A DNA stretch of 17,251 nt from Bacillota bacterium (lineage in GTDB: Bacteria; Bacillota; Bacilli; Alicyclobacillales; SLC66): positions 1-17,251 of the forward strand of contig JAKACU010000041.1 in the NCBI GenBank assembly GCA_021821185.1, in the 5' to 3' direction. Under the pieces are notes generated by a model that was not told the origin of the DNA, ran no database searches, and worked only from the letters and a program-made list of their open reading frames with translations. Of this stretch, positions 1 through 7,321 are shown one piece after another; position 1 is the first letter of the stretch, and each line of letters opens with the position of its first letter. The translations under genes were made by a program, and so were the position numbers.

Positions 1-43
1 CGGAACTTTTCTTGGCACAGTTTATATTGTCTATTTGTAATTC

Positions 44-1096
44 ATGTTCATCTTTTATTCTCGCTCCATTGCATTAGTCAGCACAGCAATATTTGCGTTC
101 TCCAATACGCATTATGCCTCATTAGCATGGGCTTCTGCGTTTTCTGAAACGGGCGCAACACTTCTCGCCGCTCTCGTTCTCTATTCTGTTGCAAAAGATC
201 GAAATAGGCTATCATATATATTCTTTGCTCTCTGTCTGATGTCTAACGAGACGACTATTACCGTGCCCGCTATGGTAGCCCTCTACTATGTGCTGATCCG
301 TCGTAAAAGCATCATCGATACACTGTTTAAAACGAGAGTGTTGTGGATCGAACTTTTCATTTACATTATTTTTAGGGTTTTTATTGCCGGGCTGCACACA
401 GCAGGCGCATTCTCTACAGTTTTTTCGATATCCAAATGGTTTCATCTCACCTGGTTATCTGCCGTGGATTCGATTGGAATTACTCCGACATTCTATAATG
501 CACTTGGGTCATCTGAATTGTGGCATTATACCAGCATTTTAGCGCTAACCATATATATTCTTAGTGGAATTGCGCTTCTCGTATTTTTCACCCTACGCAT
601 CAAGGATTCTGCAAATGGCGTGGCGCTTGGATTGTCGTGGTTTATTGTTGCCCTTCTTCCTGTTCTGCCGTTTTCAAATGATTGGTCGTATTATAATCTT
701 TCTATACCATTGATCGGCTTGTCTTTGGCGATTGGACATATGTTTCAAGCGGTGCCATTGCGAAAATCTATCGCCATACCTCTATCCATGGCTATTCTTT
801 CGCTTAATTTCGCCGCTATTTATGGTCCGCAGGGAGATAATCAAGTTCATGGCATAAGGGTTTTGGCTGGAGAGGCATATTTTTCAGTACTGCAAATCGA
901 AGCCGCGAAAGCCGCTCAAAGGACGCCAGTGTCGATTAACCTGAGTGGGAATATCCCTCTCGTCGAATGGACGCTATCACCACAGTGGTTATTGCCTTTA
1001 ATTGATGCAGGAGGCAGCGTTTCCTACGGAACGTCACACGCCAATGCGCGGGTATCGCTTGTTATGACGCTACAAGGGGCACATTTGAGTAAATAA
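44..1096 (+). CDS. Multipass membrane protein, possibly 5'-interrupted glycosyltransferase-like
   Basis: The product is 350 aa with roughly eight or nine hydrophobic segments spread over residues 2-260, then a soluble C-terminal part of about 90 aa. The stretch around residues 14-45 (AFSNTH, then SAFSET) and the later SNETT motif recall the conserved loop regions of large integral-membrane glycosyltransferases of the GT-C/mannosyltransferase type. That assignment is by feel of the motifs, not by catalytic residues. The ATG at 44 has no recognisable ribosome binding site. The codons before it in the same frame read as another hydrophobic stretch (GTFLGTVYIVYL) ended by TAA at 38-40. The gene may therefore be the downstream part of a longer reading frame broken by a nonsense codon. 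It is the only plus-strand gene and converges on the fibre gene with an 8-bp gap. It could be a flanking host gene or a phage-carried surface-modification gene. Confidence 0.6.
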   Translation: MFIFYSRSIALVSTAIFAFSNTHYASLAWASAFSETGATLLAALVLYSVAKDRNRLSYIFFALCLMSNETTITVPAMVALYYVLIRRKSIIDTLFKTRVLWIELFIYIIFRVFIAGLHTAGAFSTVFSISKWFHLTWLSAVDSIGITPTFYNALGSSELWHYTSILALTIYILSGIALLVFFTLRIKDSANGVALGLSWFIVALLPVLPFSNDWSYYNLSIPLIGLSLAIGHMFQAVPLRKSIAIPLSMAILSLNFAAIYGPQGDNQVHGIRVLAGEAYFSVLQIEAAKAAQRTPVSINLSGNIPLVEWTLSPQWLLPLIDAGGSVSYGTSHANARVSLVMTLQGAHLSK

Positions 1097-1104
1097 TTAT
1101 AGCA

Positions 1105-2313
1105 TTATCCTTCTATTACTGTCGCATTAGCCAATGTCGCTCCAGTCGTCGTAAATGAATACCACCATCCTGGAGGAACAGTCAAATTACATGGTACGGT
1201 GGCGGTTGAACTACTACCACCAGAGATGAACTTCGTATAAATCGCACTTGGGGTATTCGTGGCTCCAAGCGCAACCGCAATATTACCCGCTGTTCCTGCC
1301 GTTGTCGCGTAGGCTGGTTGGTAGATAGCAATGGGCATTGTGTTTGTATTTTGGTAAACAGTTCCCGACACAAGAGGCGATGCGGGGGGGGAAATGGCGA
1401 GCGAAGCGCCGAGTTTACCCGAGCTTACTCTTGCCACCAAAGAACCATAACTTCCATTGTTGTGAACGATGCTTCCCGATCCTTCAACATGTACTTGAAA
1501 CATCATGTTGGGATCTTGGCCATTTGAGATGTCGATCGGATAATTCACTTCAATAGCAGTAGATGCAGTGTCGCAAGATAAGTCAGTATAAAGGATTGTA
1601 TTCCCATATGCCTGCGTGCTTTCACTTGTACCGATTTGGAGAAGTATTGGAGTTCCGGTCTCGCTTTTCATGTTTGTGATCTGCAAGTGATTTATAGAAT
1701 TGTTATCGAGAAGAATGCGAACACCAACCTCGTATGCGGAAATACTTTCCATAAATGTTATGGTGCTCTGAGTTGCATTTAGAGTAATTCCTGGATAACC
1801 TTGCTCTACGATTAAGTTGTTGATGGTTAAATTCGCAATAACGTTCCCAGCAGATCCTAAGTAAACACCAGGCGATACAAAATTACCCCATACATATAAG
1901 TTGCCAATAGAGCAATGACCTCCAGATACTTGAAAAGCAGGGGAAGATCCAATGTTTGCCGAACCGTCTATCTGGATACCGTCTATACTACTGTAATCGC
2001 CCTGTAGAATAAACGATCCATTATCCACTCTTATAACGCTATTTTTTGCTGGTAGAGCTTGAGTTGATCCAAAAGAAGACCCTAACACCCGAACTCCACT
2101 AGGAACCCAAACATTTTTAGTAATAACGTAAAAACCAATAGGAAAAAATAATATACCACCGGTAGGGATTGAAGAAAGAGCCATTTGGATCGCCAATGTA
2201 TCATCTTGAGAGCCATCACCTAAAGCTCCGAAATCCTTCACGTTCACGACACCATACTGCTGTTTCCATACATCATACCCCGCTTGTCCGCTGATGCGTT
2301 TGCCCATCGCCAT
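1105..2313 (-). CDS. Fibre/tailspike protein with pectate-lyase-3 beta-helix
   Basis: The product is 402 aa. After a short N-terminal region, residues 20-48 (VNVKDFGALGDGSQDDTLA) carry the classic opening of the Pectate_lyase_3 right-handed beta-helix found in phage tailspikes. Repetitive beta-strand sequence with regular Ile, Val and Asn follows to about residue 285. The last ~95 residues (SGTVYQNTNTMPI, later PPGWWYSFTTTGATLANATV) match a compact C-terminal domain common in siphovirus-type fibres and probably form the trimerising or receptor-binding tip. The ATG at 2313 follows AAAGGAGAG with 7-nt spacing. It is the last gene of the leftward structural block, where adsorption genes often lie. 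Likely role: binding, and perhaps depolymerising, host surface polysaccharide. Enzymatic activity is not demonstrable from the sequence. A C8 run lies inside the gene. Confidence 0.8.
   Translation of the reverse strand: MAMGKRISGQAGYDVWKQQYGVVNVKDFGALGDGSQDDTLAIQMALSSIPTGGILFFPIGFYVITKNVWVPSGVRVLGSSFGSTQALPAKNSVIRVDNGSFILQGDYSSIDGIQIDGSANIGSSPAFQVSGGHCSIGNLYVWGNFVSPGVYLGSAGNVIANLTINNLIVEQGYPGITLNATQSTITFMESISAYEVGVRILLDNNSINHLQITNMKSETGTPILLQIGTSESTQAYGNTILYTDLSCDTASTAIEVNYPIDISNGQDPNMMFQVHVEGSGSIVHNNGSYGSLVARVSSGKLGASLAISPPASPLVSGTVYQNTNTMPIAIYQPAYATTAGTAGNIAVALGATNTPSAIYTKFISGGSSSTATVPCNLTVPPGWWYSFTTTGATLANATVIEG
1384..1391. repeat. Eight-base G/C homopolymer inside fibre gene
   Basis: There is an uninterrupted run of eight G on the plus strand, C8 in the coding sense. 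It encodes Ser-Pro-Pro just before the C-terminal tip domain of the beta-helix fibre. Runs of this type can slip during replication or be miscounted in sequencing. The present length keeps the frame open. Confidence 0.75.
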
Positions 2314-2340
2314 AGCTCATCTCTCCTTTAGTGTGATGAT

Positions 2341-2367
2341 TGGGCTAGTCACAGGTAAACTAGCCCA
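2341..2367 (-). other. Intergenic hairpin before fibre gene
   Basis: A perfect 9-bp inverted repeat, TGGGCTAGT and ACTAGCCCA, is separated by a 9-nt loop. It lies in the 64-bp gap between the stop of the 173-aa gene and the start of the beta-helix fibre gene. No U-tract follows on the minus strand, so it is not a typical rho-independent terminator. It may be an mRNA-stability or processing element, or a weak attenuator reducing expression of the last gene. Confidence 0.6.
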
Positions 2368-2377
2368 CAGCAACATC

Positions 2378-2899
2378 CTAGAATCCTTCGACGATGATCC
2401 AATTTGTATAAGCTGTCGTTGTGTCCGGATCAATGCTAAGTGTCGTTGTCGTAGTTGTAACACCTGGTACGGCTCCTGGATTGTAGATGTTTGGTGTATA
2501 TGTGAAGGCCGCGGGAAATGTGATGGTCTGTGCTGTCGTGGTGTCGTTCTCGTATGCGTCGAGAAATACGGCTACTTTCTTGTATCCTGCGCCTTGCAAT
2601 GGCGCTGTCCAGTAGATTGTTCCTGCTGTTGTTCCTGCGATACTAGTTGCGCCCGTTGTGTAGTTTACTGGTCCGCTTGATGCCATAGTTCCTGTAATGG
2701 TAGCCCCTGCCGAGGCAGAAAAAGCTCCACTGGCTGTAACGGTGGCTGCCATCGTAATATCTCCTGTTGCGGTCGCTACTGTGAATTGTGTGTCCCATAC
2801 GGATGATGTGCTATTCCACGTTTGAATCGTTACGGTTCCAGCCGTTTTGTCCGTTACGATTTGTGCCACATTAGGAATCAGCTCAATGATTGCTGGCAT
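2378..2899 (-). CDS. Small fibre-like virion protein
   Basis: The product is 173 aa, Thr/Ala/Val-rich and almost certainly all beta. The N-terminal ~95 residues are low-complexity beta sequence (ATGDITMAATVTASGAFSAS) of the kind found in fibre shafts. The C-terminal ~75 residues (YKKVAVFLDAYENDT, TFPAAFTYTPNIYN, ending NWIIVEGF) match a recurring phage fibre-tip module in which a Kv-aimed strand is followed by FP.AF..TP and a terminal I.VEG. The ATG at 2899 follows GGAGGG with 7-nt spacing. It lies between the 352-aa structural protein and the pectate-lyase-type fibre. It is probably a second receptor-binding or accessory fibre. No enzymatic residues are visible. Confidence 0.7.
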   Translation of the reverse strand: MPAIIELIPNVAQIVTDKTAGTVTIQTWNSTSSVWDTQFTVATATGDITMAATVTASGAFSASAGATITGTMASSGPVNYTTGATSIAGTTAGTIYWTAPLQGAGYKKVAVFLDAYENDTTTAQTITFPAAFTYTPNIYNPGAVPGVTTTTTTLSIDPDTTTAYTNWIIVEGF

Positions 2900-2911
2900 G
2901 TTTATTCCCTC

Positions 2912-3970
2912 CTAGTTAAAAGCTCCTGTTTTGATCGTCCCACCATCAGCCAATATAAGTGTCGCTCCATCTTCGATCGTCAGGTTTTGCGTGACAAGAA
3001 CGCCCTCCACTCTTTCCACTCCGCCTAAAGTTAGGTTGTAGAAAGCTACTTCTTCTCCACTGCTGATGAATCTCACTTCTCCTGAATTGATCGTGTCGTT
3101 GATGACTTCTGTTTGAATCCTGCTCTCTGAAATCGGCGCAGCTCCCGCTCCTTGAACAATCGCCAAGGCGTATACTTCTCCTGCGGTTGGTGCGGTTGAA
3201 AAAGTAATAACAAGACTCATATTCTGAAATGGCACAGGATGTGGTTGCCCATGTTCCATTGCAAAACGCCACTGATAGGTTGTTCCACTTGCGACAGACA
3301 TCAATGGCGGACCATTAAATGTTGTGCTGACAGCTACTCCTCCAACGGTATCACTAAGTACCAGCTGCATAGATGTGATCGTTTCAGCCGTTCCTGAATT
3401 GTTGATAGCTACACTAATCGCCTTCACATCGAAAAGACTACCGACATAACCAGCAAGGGAACCGAGCGATATAGTGAAGCCTGTGGCTGTATTCGTAGCT
3501 GAAATAGCTCCTGTATTCCCTGTTGGGTAAAGCCCTAGATCAACGCTCATCGCAGGTAAAGCAGGCACGTTTGCTGTGGCAGAAGTTACAGGAACGTTTG
3601 TTGCGCCTATTTGCGATAAGTTCTCGCTCGTTGATACGTTCAAGGAGATTGTTTTTAAGATAGTAAATAAATCTCCCTGCGCTGGCGCTACTCCCAGTGC
3701 CGAATCAAGAGTTAGTGTACCTGTAGAAGATACTCCGACAATCTGCCTGCTTGATTCTTGATTAGCGCCTGAATTAAATTCGATGATTGATCCGACAAGT
3801 TCATTTGCTGCTTGTCCAGTTACATCCACAGCTTTTCCCGCTGGATTTCGTGATTGCACAGGAATACTTGTCGTCGTTGCATTGTTTCCCACTTGCCAGT
3901 TATCTTGCGCAACATCTCTCGTATGACGCGCAAGTGCTTGCGTCAAATTCCCGATGCCAAATCCGCTCAT
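2912..3970 (-). CDS. Beta-rich virion protein, probable fibre base or neck
   Basis: The product is 352 aa. Residues 50-110 (VGSIIEFNSGANQ, TGTLTLDSALGVAP, AQGDLFTIL) have the look of a domain widespread in baseplate and fibre proteins, in which a strand-turn-strand is followed by P..GD.f.I. The middle consists of Ig-like beta sequence. The last ~70 residues (ISSGEEVAFYNLTLGG, then LTIEDGATLILADGG) resemble a short beta-solenoid or cap. Its ATG overlaps the stop of the small upstream gene (ATGA), and GAGGTGA lies just upstream, so translation is coupled. It precedes two fibre genes and may connect them to the virion. No transmembrane helix or catalytic motif is seen. Confidence 0.65.
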   Translation of the reverse strand: MSGFGIGNLTQALARHTRDVAQDNWQVGNNATTTSIPVQSRNPAGKAVDVTGQAANELVGSIIEFNSGANQESSRQIVGVSSTGTLTLDSALGVAPAQGDLFTILKTISLNVSTSENLSQIGATNVPVTSATANVPALPAMSVDLGLYPTGNTGAISATNTATGFTISLGSLAGYVGSLFDVKAISVAINNSGTAETITSMQLVLSDTVGGVAVSTTFNGPPLMSVASGTTYQWRFAMEHGQPHPVPFQNMSLVITFSTAPTAGEVYALAIVQGAGAAPISESRIQTEVINDTINSGEVRFISSGEEVAFYNLTLGGVERVEGVLVTQNLTIEDGATLILADGGTIKTGAFN

Positions 3971-4191
3971 AAGCTCACCTCTTCAATGTCACAATGGCTA
4001 TGCGCATTTCTTCCACTTGTAGGGCTCGTATAGGTGTCTCCACGTGAGATTGCGCATGGACGCGGCATACGAAACAACGTGCAACTAGCTGGCCATGTAT
4101 ACCCTTTTGTTCTGTATGTGTGATGAGGTCTTCCATTTGCCTCCGTAATAAGAAGTTCCACGCCATGAGTGATGCACATTAGCACTCTCAC
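3967..4191 (-). CDS. Small unknown protein, translationally coupled
   Basis: The product is 74 aa and I recognise no family. It starts at GTG, sharing GTGA with the stop of the 189-aa gene, and ends in TGA, sharing ATGA with the start of the 352-aa gene. That tight fit at both ends is the main argument that this frame is used. The sequence is His/Cys/Arg/Thr-rich (CITHG near the start, then THTYRTK-like segments and C.I near the end), unlike its beta-rich, Ala/Thr-rich neighbours. A second frame in the same interval (3975-4166) is also open, so the choice of frame is not certain. Confidence 0.5.
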   Translation of the reverse strand: MRVLMCITHGVELLITEANGRPHHTYRTKGYTWPASCTLFRMPRPCAISRGDTYTSPTSGRNAHSHCDIEEVSL

Positions 4192-4757
4192 GATTGTCCA
4201 CTTCCTTGCAGATTACTAAATTTTTGCGCCAGATCCTTTAATAACGAATACTGGCCTTTCATTAGAGGTTCGTAAAATGTTCGGGTAAACTCACTATTCA
4301 TAATGACGAGTTGAACATCACTCGTAAAAGTGATATCAATCGAATCATTATTTACAAAGGTATAAACGCCTCTCACATGCGCAGGAGGAAGGAAAGCGCC
4401 AAGTACATTGATGTCTTTACTCATGGGTGTTTCCGTCATGAGCGGAGGATCATTGTCCGCCTGAAATGTAACAAAAAAGTCTGAGCTATCCGTGTCTACG
4501 CTCATCGAAAGCAAATAAACGACAGCCGCGGTATCGCCCTCAGGAATCGATATGATAATATTACTTGTTCCTCCCGCTTGTACGGTAATCTCTTGACGTG
4601 TATAGTACGGGAATACCTCTCCGATTTCTCCTGCTGTCAAGAATGTTTCAAGCAAGTTATTGTACGCAAGAGGTAGTGATAGGTTTTTGATCGGATCAAA
4701 AACTCTGCCGTTCGAAACTTTTGATTGTGGATCCCCATAAGAATCAAATCCGTTCAC
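4188..4757 (-). CDS. Beta-rich virion protein, unknown
   Basis: The product is 189 aa. After ~45 residues of mixed sequence (LAYNNLLETFLTAGEIGEVFPY), residues 50-155 read as alternating strands (ITVQAGGTSNIIISIPEGD, DSIDITFTSDVQLVIMNSEF), consistent with one jelly-roll or Ig-like domain. The C-terminus (MKGQYSLLKDLAQKFSNLQG) is helical. Start is GTG at 4757, one base after the upstream stop, with GGGGTGGTGG as ribosome binding site. The same N-terminal helix plus beta domain plan appears in the upstream 316-aa protein, suggesting the two act in one structural complex. Its function is unassigned; a minor capsid or spike-base role is an inference from position. Confidence 0.6.
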   Translation of the reverse strand: MNGFDSYGDPQSKVSNGRVFDPIKNLSLPLAYNNLLETFLTAGEIGEVFPYYTRQEITVQAGGTSNIIISIPEGDTAAVVYLLSMSVDTDSSDFFVTFQADNDPPLMTETPMSKDINVLGAFLPPAHVRGVYTFVNNDSIDITFTSDVQLVIMNSEFTRTFYEPLMKGQYSLLKDLAQKFSNLQGSGQS

Positions 4758-4758
4758 T

Positions 4759-5709
4759 TTATACCACCACCCCTGCTAACACTTGCTCGTAGAGATTTAG
4801 CTCACTTTTACTGAGTGTTGATGGATTAACAAGCCCGAACATTGAAAGCAGAACCGAGCTTATGCTGAGTCTCAATACCGTGAGTCGAATTGTCACATCG
4901 GCCGTAGTAGTTACCGCAGAAATATTAGCGATAATATTCCTTCTAGCCGGAACCCAGCAATCAAATGGCGTATTAATGTTCGCGTTATCGCCGAGGACTT
5001 GCACGTAGTTGTTGTCTTGGTCACGTGTGATCGTGAGAGTGACTTGATTTCCGATTGGAACTCCACCAATTGCTATGGATGTCAAAACAAGAATCTCTCC
5101 TGCACCTGGCGTTGTGGTTTCGAGCGCGGTTGGGTATGTTGTTGCGGTTTGCTCGTAAGCGTATACCTCTTCGCTTACAACGCGCGACAGCCAAGTTTGT
5201 TCTAATGATCTTGACAAAGAAAGTGGTCTCAATCCTTGATTTCCAATCTCAAATTTTTGTTGCAGATGTTGTTCGGGCGATGTGAGAGGTAAATTCAGCA
5301 TCACTTTATCTGCTACTGTTAAGTTTTTAACTCCGACAGAGTAATTGAGTTGAACATTGGCTACTGATGCCCCTGTATTATTTAGAAAGTATAGCGACAG
5401 AGCGTTTGTGCTTCGAAGTCCGCTATCTCTATCGGTGAAAACTGGAGCAAGATTCGAAGGATATCCGGTCGTTGCGGTCATTGGCGTTTTGCTATTCGAC
5501 TGTGTAGTGAGATATACATTCGAAGATTGTGTCACGCCAAGATCACTCAAAATTGCCATTTTTGAGTTTTTCGTCGTAGATGCTAGGTTATTAATTACCA
5601 TCGGAACGGTTTTACCGACTTGCAGCGAGTTGTTGAGATAGGTATAAGGGACTTTTTCGTACCAAAATTTAGCTAATTGAGCTTGGGAGTCTGAAAACGA
5701 GGTTCCCAC
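4759..5709 (-). CDS. Virion structural protein, unknown
   Basis: The product is 316 aa with no family I can name. The N-terminal part begins DSQAQLAKFWYEKVPYTYL and is followed by a beta-rich core to about residue 280 (ALSLYFLNNTGASVANVQLNYSV would be one strand pair; VTLTITRDQDNNYVQVLGDN another). The WVPARRNIIANISAV segment and the final LRLSISSVLLSMFGLVNPSTLS are distinctive; the latter ends in a hydrophobic/helical tail. Start is GTG at 5709 with GGGTGGTGATC upstream. It is separated from the preceding structural gene by a hairpin. Size, composition and position suggest a capsid or spike component. Alternatively it could be the second of two major capsid proteins, which only fold prediction could settle. 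Confidence 0.6.
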   Translation of the reverse strand: MGTSFSDSQAQLAKFWYEKVPYTYLNNSLQVGKTVPMVINNLASTTKNSKMAILSDLGVTQSSNVYLTTQSNSKTPMTATTGYPSNLAPVFTDRDSGLRSTNALSLYFLNNTGASVANVQLNYSVGVKNLTVADKVMLNLPLTSPEQHLQQKFEIGNQGLRPLSLSRSLEQTWLSRVVSEEVYAYEQTATTYPTALETTTPGAGEILVLTSIAIGGVPIGNQVTLTITRDQDNNYVQVLGDNANINTPFDCWVPARRNIIANISAVTTTADVTIRLTVLRLSISSVLLSMFGLVNPSTLSKSELNLYEQVLAGVVV

Positions 5710-5745
5710 GCGATCACCACCCGTCAGGATAATATTGTGAAGGTA

Positions 5746-5765
5746 GCCCCCTCATAGGAGGAGGC
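5746..5765 (-). other. Intergenic hairpin between structural genes
   Basis: On the minus-strand RNA, GCCTCCTC pairs with GAGGGGGC around a CUAU loop: eight pairs, one a G-U wobble. It sits in the 73-bp gap between the 97-aa and 316-aa genes. Only a weakly U-containing stretch follows, so full termination is doubtful. Partial attenuation between a putative abundant capsid product and downstream minor proteins is possible. Confidence 0.5.
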
Positions 5766-5782
5766 ATCATTTATGTTGTGAA

Positions 5783-6076
5783 TTATAAAGAAGCAGGAAC
5801 TGCGCCAACTGGAACATAAGTTACAAACAGTACACCATTCGCGGTTAAAGCCGCATCGAACGTGAGCGTTTCGCTTGGCGCATTAGCAGATCCGGTGAAT
5901 TCAACTTCGGTAGCTGATGCTGGAGCGGTTGATTGCACGGTATAAGTTGTCGCTGCAATAGCTGTAGCTCCACCTGCGAGTCCAACTATTGCAAGGACTT
6001 GTACCGCTTCCTCTGGTAGTGTCTGTGTAGCTAATGCGGCAGTATTGATCGTCGCTGTTCTAGTCGTAAAAGCCAT
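5783..6076 (-). CDS. Small Ala/Thr-rich structural protein
   Basis: The product is 97 aa, very rich in Ala, Thr and Val and low in charge, with strand-like alternation throughout (TATINTAALATQTLPEEAV, YTVQSTAPASATEVEFTGSA). It looks like a single small beta-domain, as in phage head-decoration or capsid-cement proteins. A hydrophobic stretch near residues 27-43 (VLAIVGLAGGATAIAA) might instead make it membrane-associated. ATG follows GGAGG with 9-nt spacing. It directly follows the 398-aa capsid candidate, a usual place for a decoration protein, but this is positional inference. No homologue is recognised. Confidence 0.6.
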   Translation of the reverse strand: MAFTTRTATINTAALATQTLPEEAVQVLAIVGLAGGATAIAATTYTVQSTAPASATEVEFTGSANAPSETLTFDAALTANGVLFVTYVPVGAVPASL

Positions 6077-6098
6077 GATTCATTCCTCCTAGTAATGC

Positions 6099-7295
6099 TT
6101 ATTTTTGTTCGAACAAAATTCCAGACTTCGCAAAAGACACGGTATTTGCCGCGTAATTTGTAAAACCTGTCGTATTGATAAATGGTGCGAGAGCAGATCC
6201 GTAAACAAGCACTTTTGCCAAGTTCTTTACGTCATGCAGCGATGTATAATCTACGCTACTTGATACTTGTGGTTCGAGATTGCCATATTGAAAGTCATTC
6301 GTGTTTGCTGAAACCGAGTACCCAAGTTGGCTCGGTTGCGGAATGATATCAGACCCGCCTGCGGTAAACCCTGTATATGCTTGTCCACTAGGAATACGGA
6401 GACCAAAATCAAGCCATAAAAACGCATTTTTGCTCTGCGTGAAATCGTCTCCTAAATCATGGATATTAGTCGAAACGTTTGCTTCATTTCCGTTTAAGTT
6501 TGTTTTCTGCGTAAAGGCGAAGAACCCGTTTGTCGCCACAGCATTATAAGCGTAGGCGATCCGTCTTAACACTTTCACAGGGCCAATTTGATTTTGGCCG
6601 CCAGATAGGCTATCCCATGTTGATGTGCTAAGAAGCCCTGCAAGTACATGTGTCGCAACAAATTCTTGAGCAGGAGGCTGATAAATCGCTAATCGACCAT
6701 TATATCCTGTAGCTAGTCCAGATAGATCGTCTTGGGTGTATTTCTCCCCAAGAACACGAATGCGAAAAGGAGTGACTACTGCTCCGTCATTACCAAACCC
6801 CGCATTGCTCTTAATTGATACCGTAATTGATTCTGTATATTTAAGCCCTGTCAAAAGTGTAGGCATATTCAAAATTGATCCTGGATTGCGAACGGCGCTA
6901 AGTAGGACATCCCTTACACTAAACCCCAACACAATTTGTCGTCCTGAACGATTGACCATTTTACGAGGAAACATATTTGCATAATATGATCCATCGATTA
7001 CAATTTGTTCTTGAATGTTTTTGGTGTCGATATTAAACGTGATCTCAACATCGGGGAATTGATTTGTTGATGCTGCATTATCTACTGGCGAAATAATCTC
7101 GATGATTCGCGCATCTGCCACATAATTTGCAGATAGTCGAGATGTTTGAATCGTGCCTGGTGTAACGGTTATATTTGAACCTGAAATGGTAGTTGCCCCC
7201 GATGTCGGGCTTACCGCGGTAACTCCTGGGCTAATTTGCGAACAAGTAACGTCCAAAAGCGGAATCGTTTGTTGGTATGCTGTCCAGCTTGCCAT
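6099..7295 (-). CDS. Candidate major capsid protein
   Basis: The product is 398 aa, the second largest in the structural block, with no transmembrane helix. It is beta-rich with Asn/Thr/Ser/Gly-rich loops. The first ~70 residues are low in charge (SPGVTAVSPTSGATTISG). Residues ~75-190 contain long strands (VEITFNIDTKNIQEQIVIDG, SITVSIKSN), and the second half has repeated aromatic-rich loops (FLWLDFGLRIPSGQAYTGF). Length fits a double-jelly-roll capsid protein, usually about 350-400 aa, and also an HK97-type protein; I cannot distinguish them by eye. It has a strong AAGGAGGG site 7 nt before ATG and lies second in the unit driven by the box at 7.8 kb, as expected for an abundant late product. 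The capsid role is inference from size, composition and place. Confidence 0.5.
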   Translation of the reverse strand: MASWTAYQQTIPLLDVTCSQISPGVTAVSPTSGATTISGSNITVTPGTIQTSRLSANYVADARIIEIISPVDNAASTNQFPDVEITFNIDTKNIQEQIVIDGSYYANMFPRKMVNRSGRQIVLGFSVRDVLLSAVRNPGSILNMPTLLTGLKYTESITVSIKSNAGFGNDGAVVTPFRIRVLGEKYTQDDLSGLATGYNGRLAIYQPPAQEFVATHVLAGLLSTSTWDSLSGGQNQIGPVKVLRRIAYAYNAVATNGFFAFTQKTNLNGNEANVSTNIHDLGDDFTQSKNAFLWLDFGLRIPSGQAYTGFTAGGSDIIPQPSQLGYSVSANTNDFQYGNLEPQVSSSVDYTSLHDVKNLAKVLVYGSALAPFINTTGFTNYAANTVSFAKSGILFEQK

Positions 7296-7321
7296 TTATC
7301 GAACCCTCCTTGAGGTGCTAA

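Noticed and set aside
2294..2680. Cys-rich plus-strand frame of 128 codons
   Set aside because: It is antisense to the Thr/Ala-rich 173-aa gene and part of the fibre gene. The many cysteines arise from reading threonine codons backwards, and there is no ribosome binding site.
4910..4925. Possible fifth late-promoter box (TATTTCTGCGG)
   Set aside because: It lies inside the 316-aa gene, has one base fewer between TA and CTGC and lacks the CAY end.
5055..5641. Plus-strand frames opposite the 316-aa gene
   Set aside because: They lie wholly antisense to a gene with good start and operon context. Composition is not protein-like and no ribosome binding site is seen.
5710..5782. 18-codon minus-strand frame across the hairpin
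   Set aside because: It has no ribosome binding site before ATGATG, and the Pro-rich sequence simply reflects the CCTCCTCCT arm of the hairpin.
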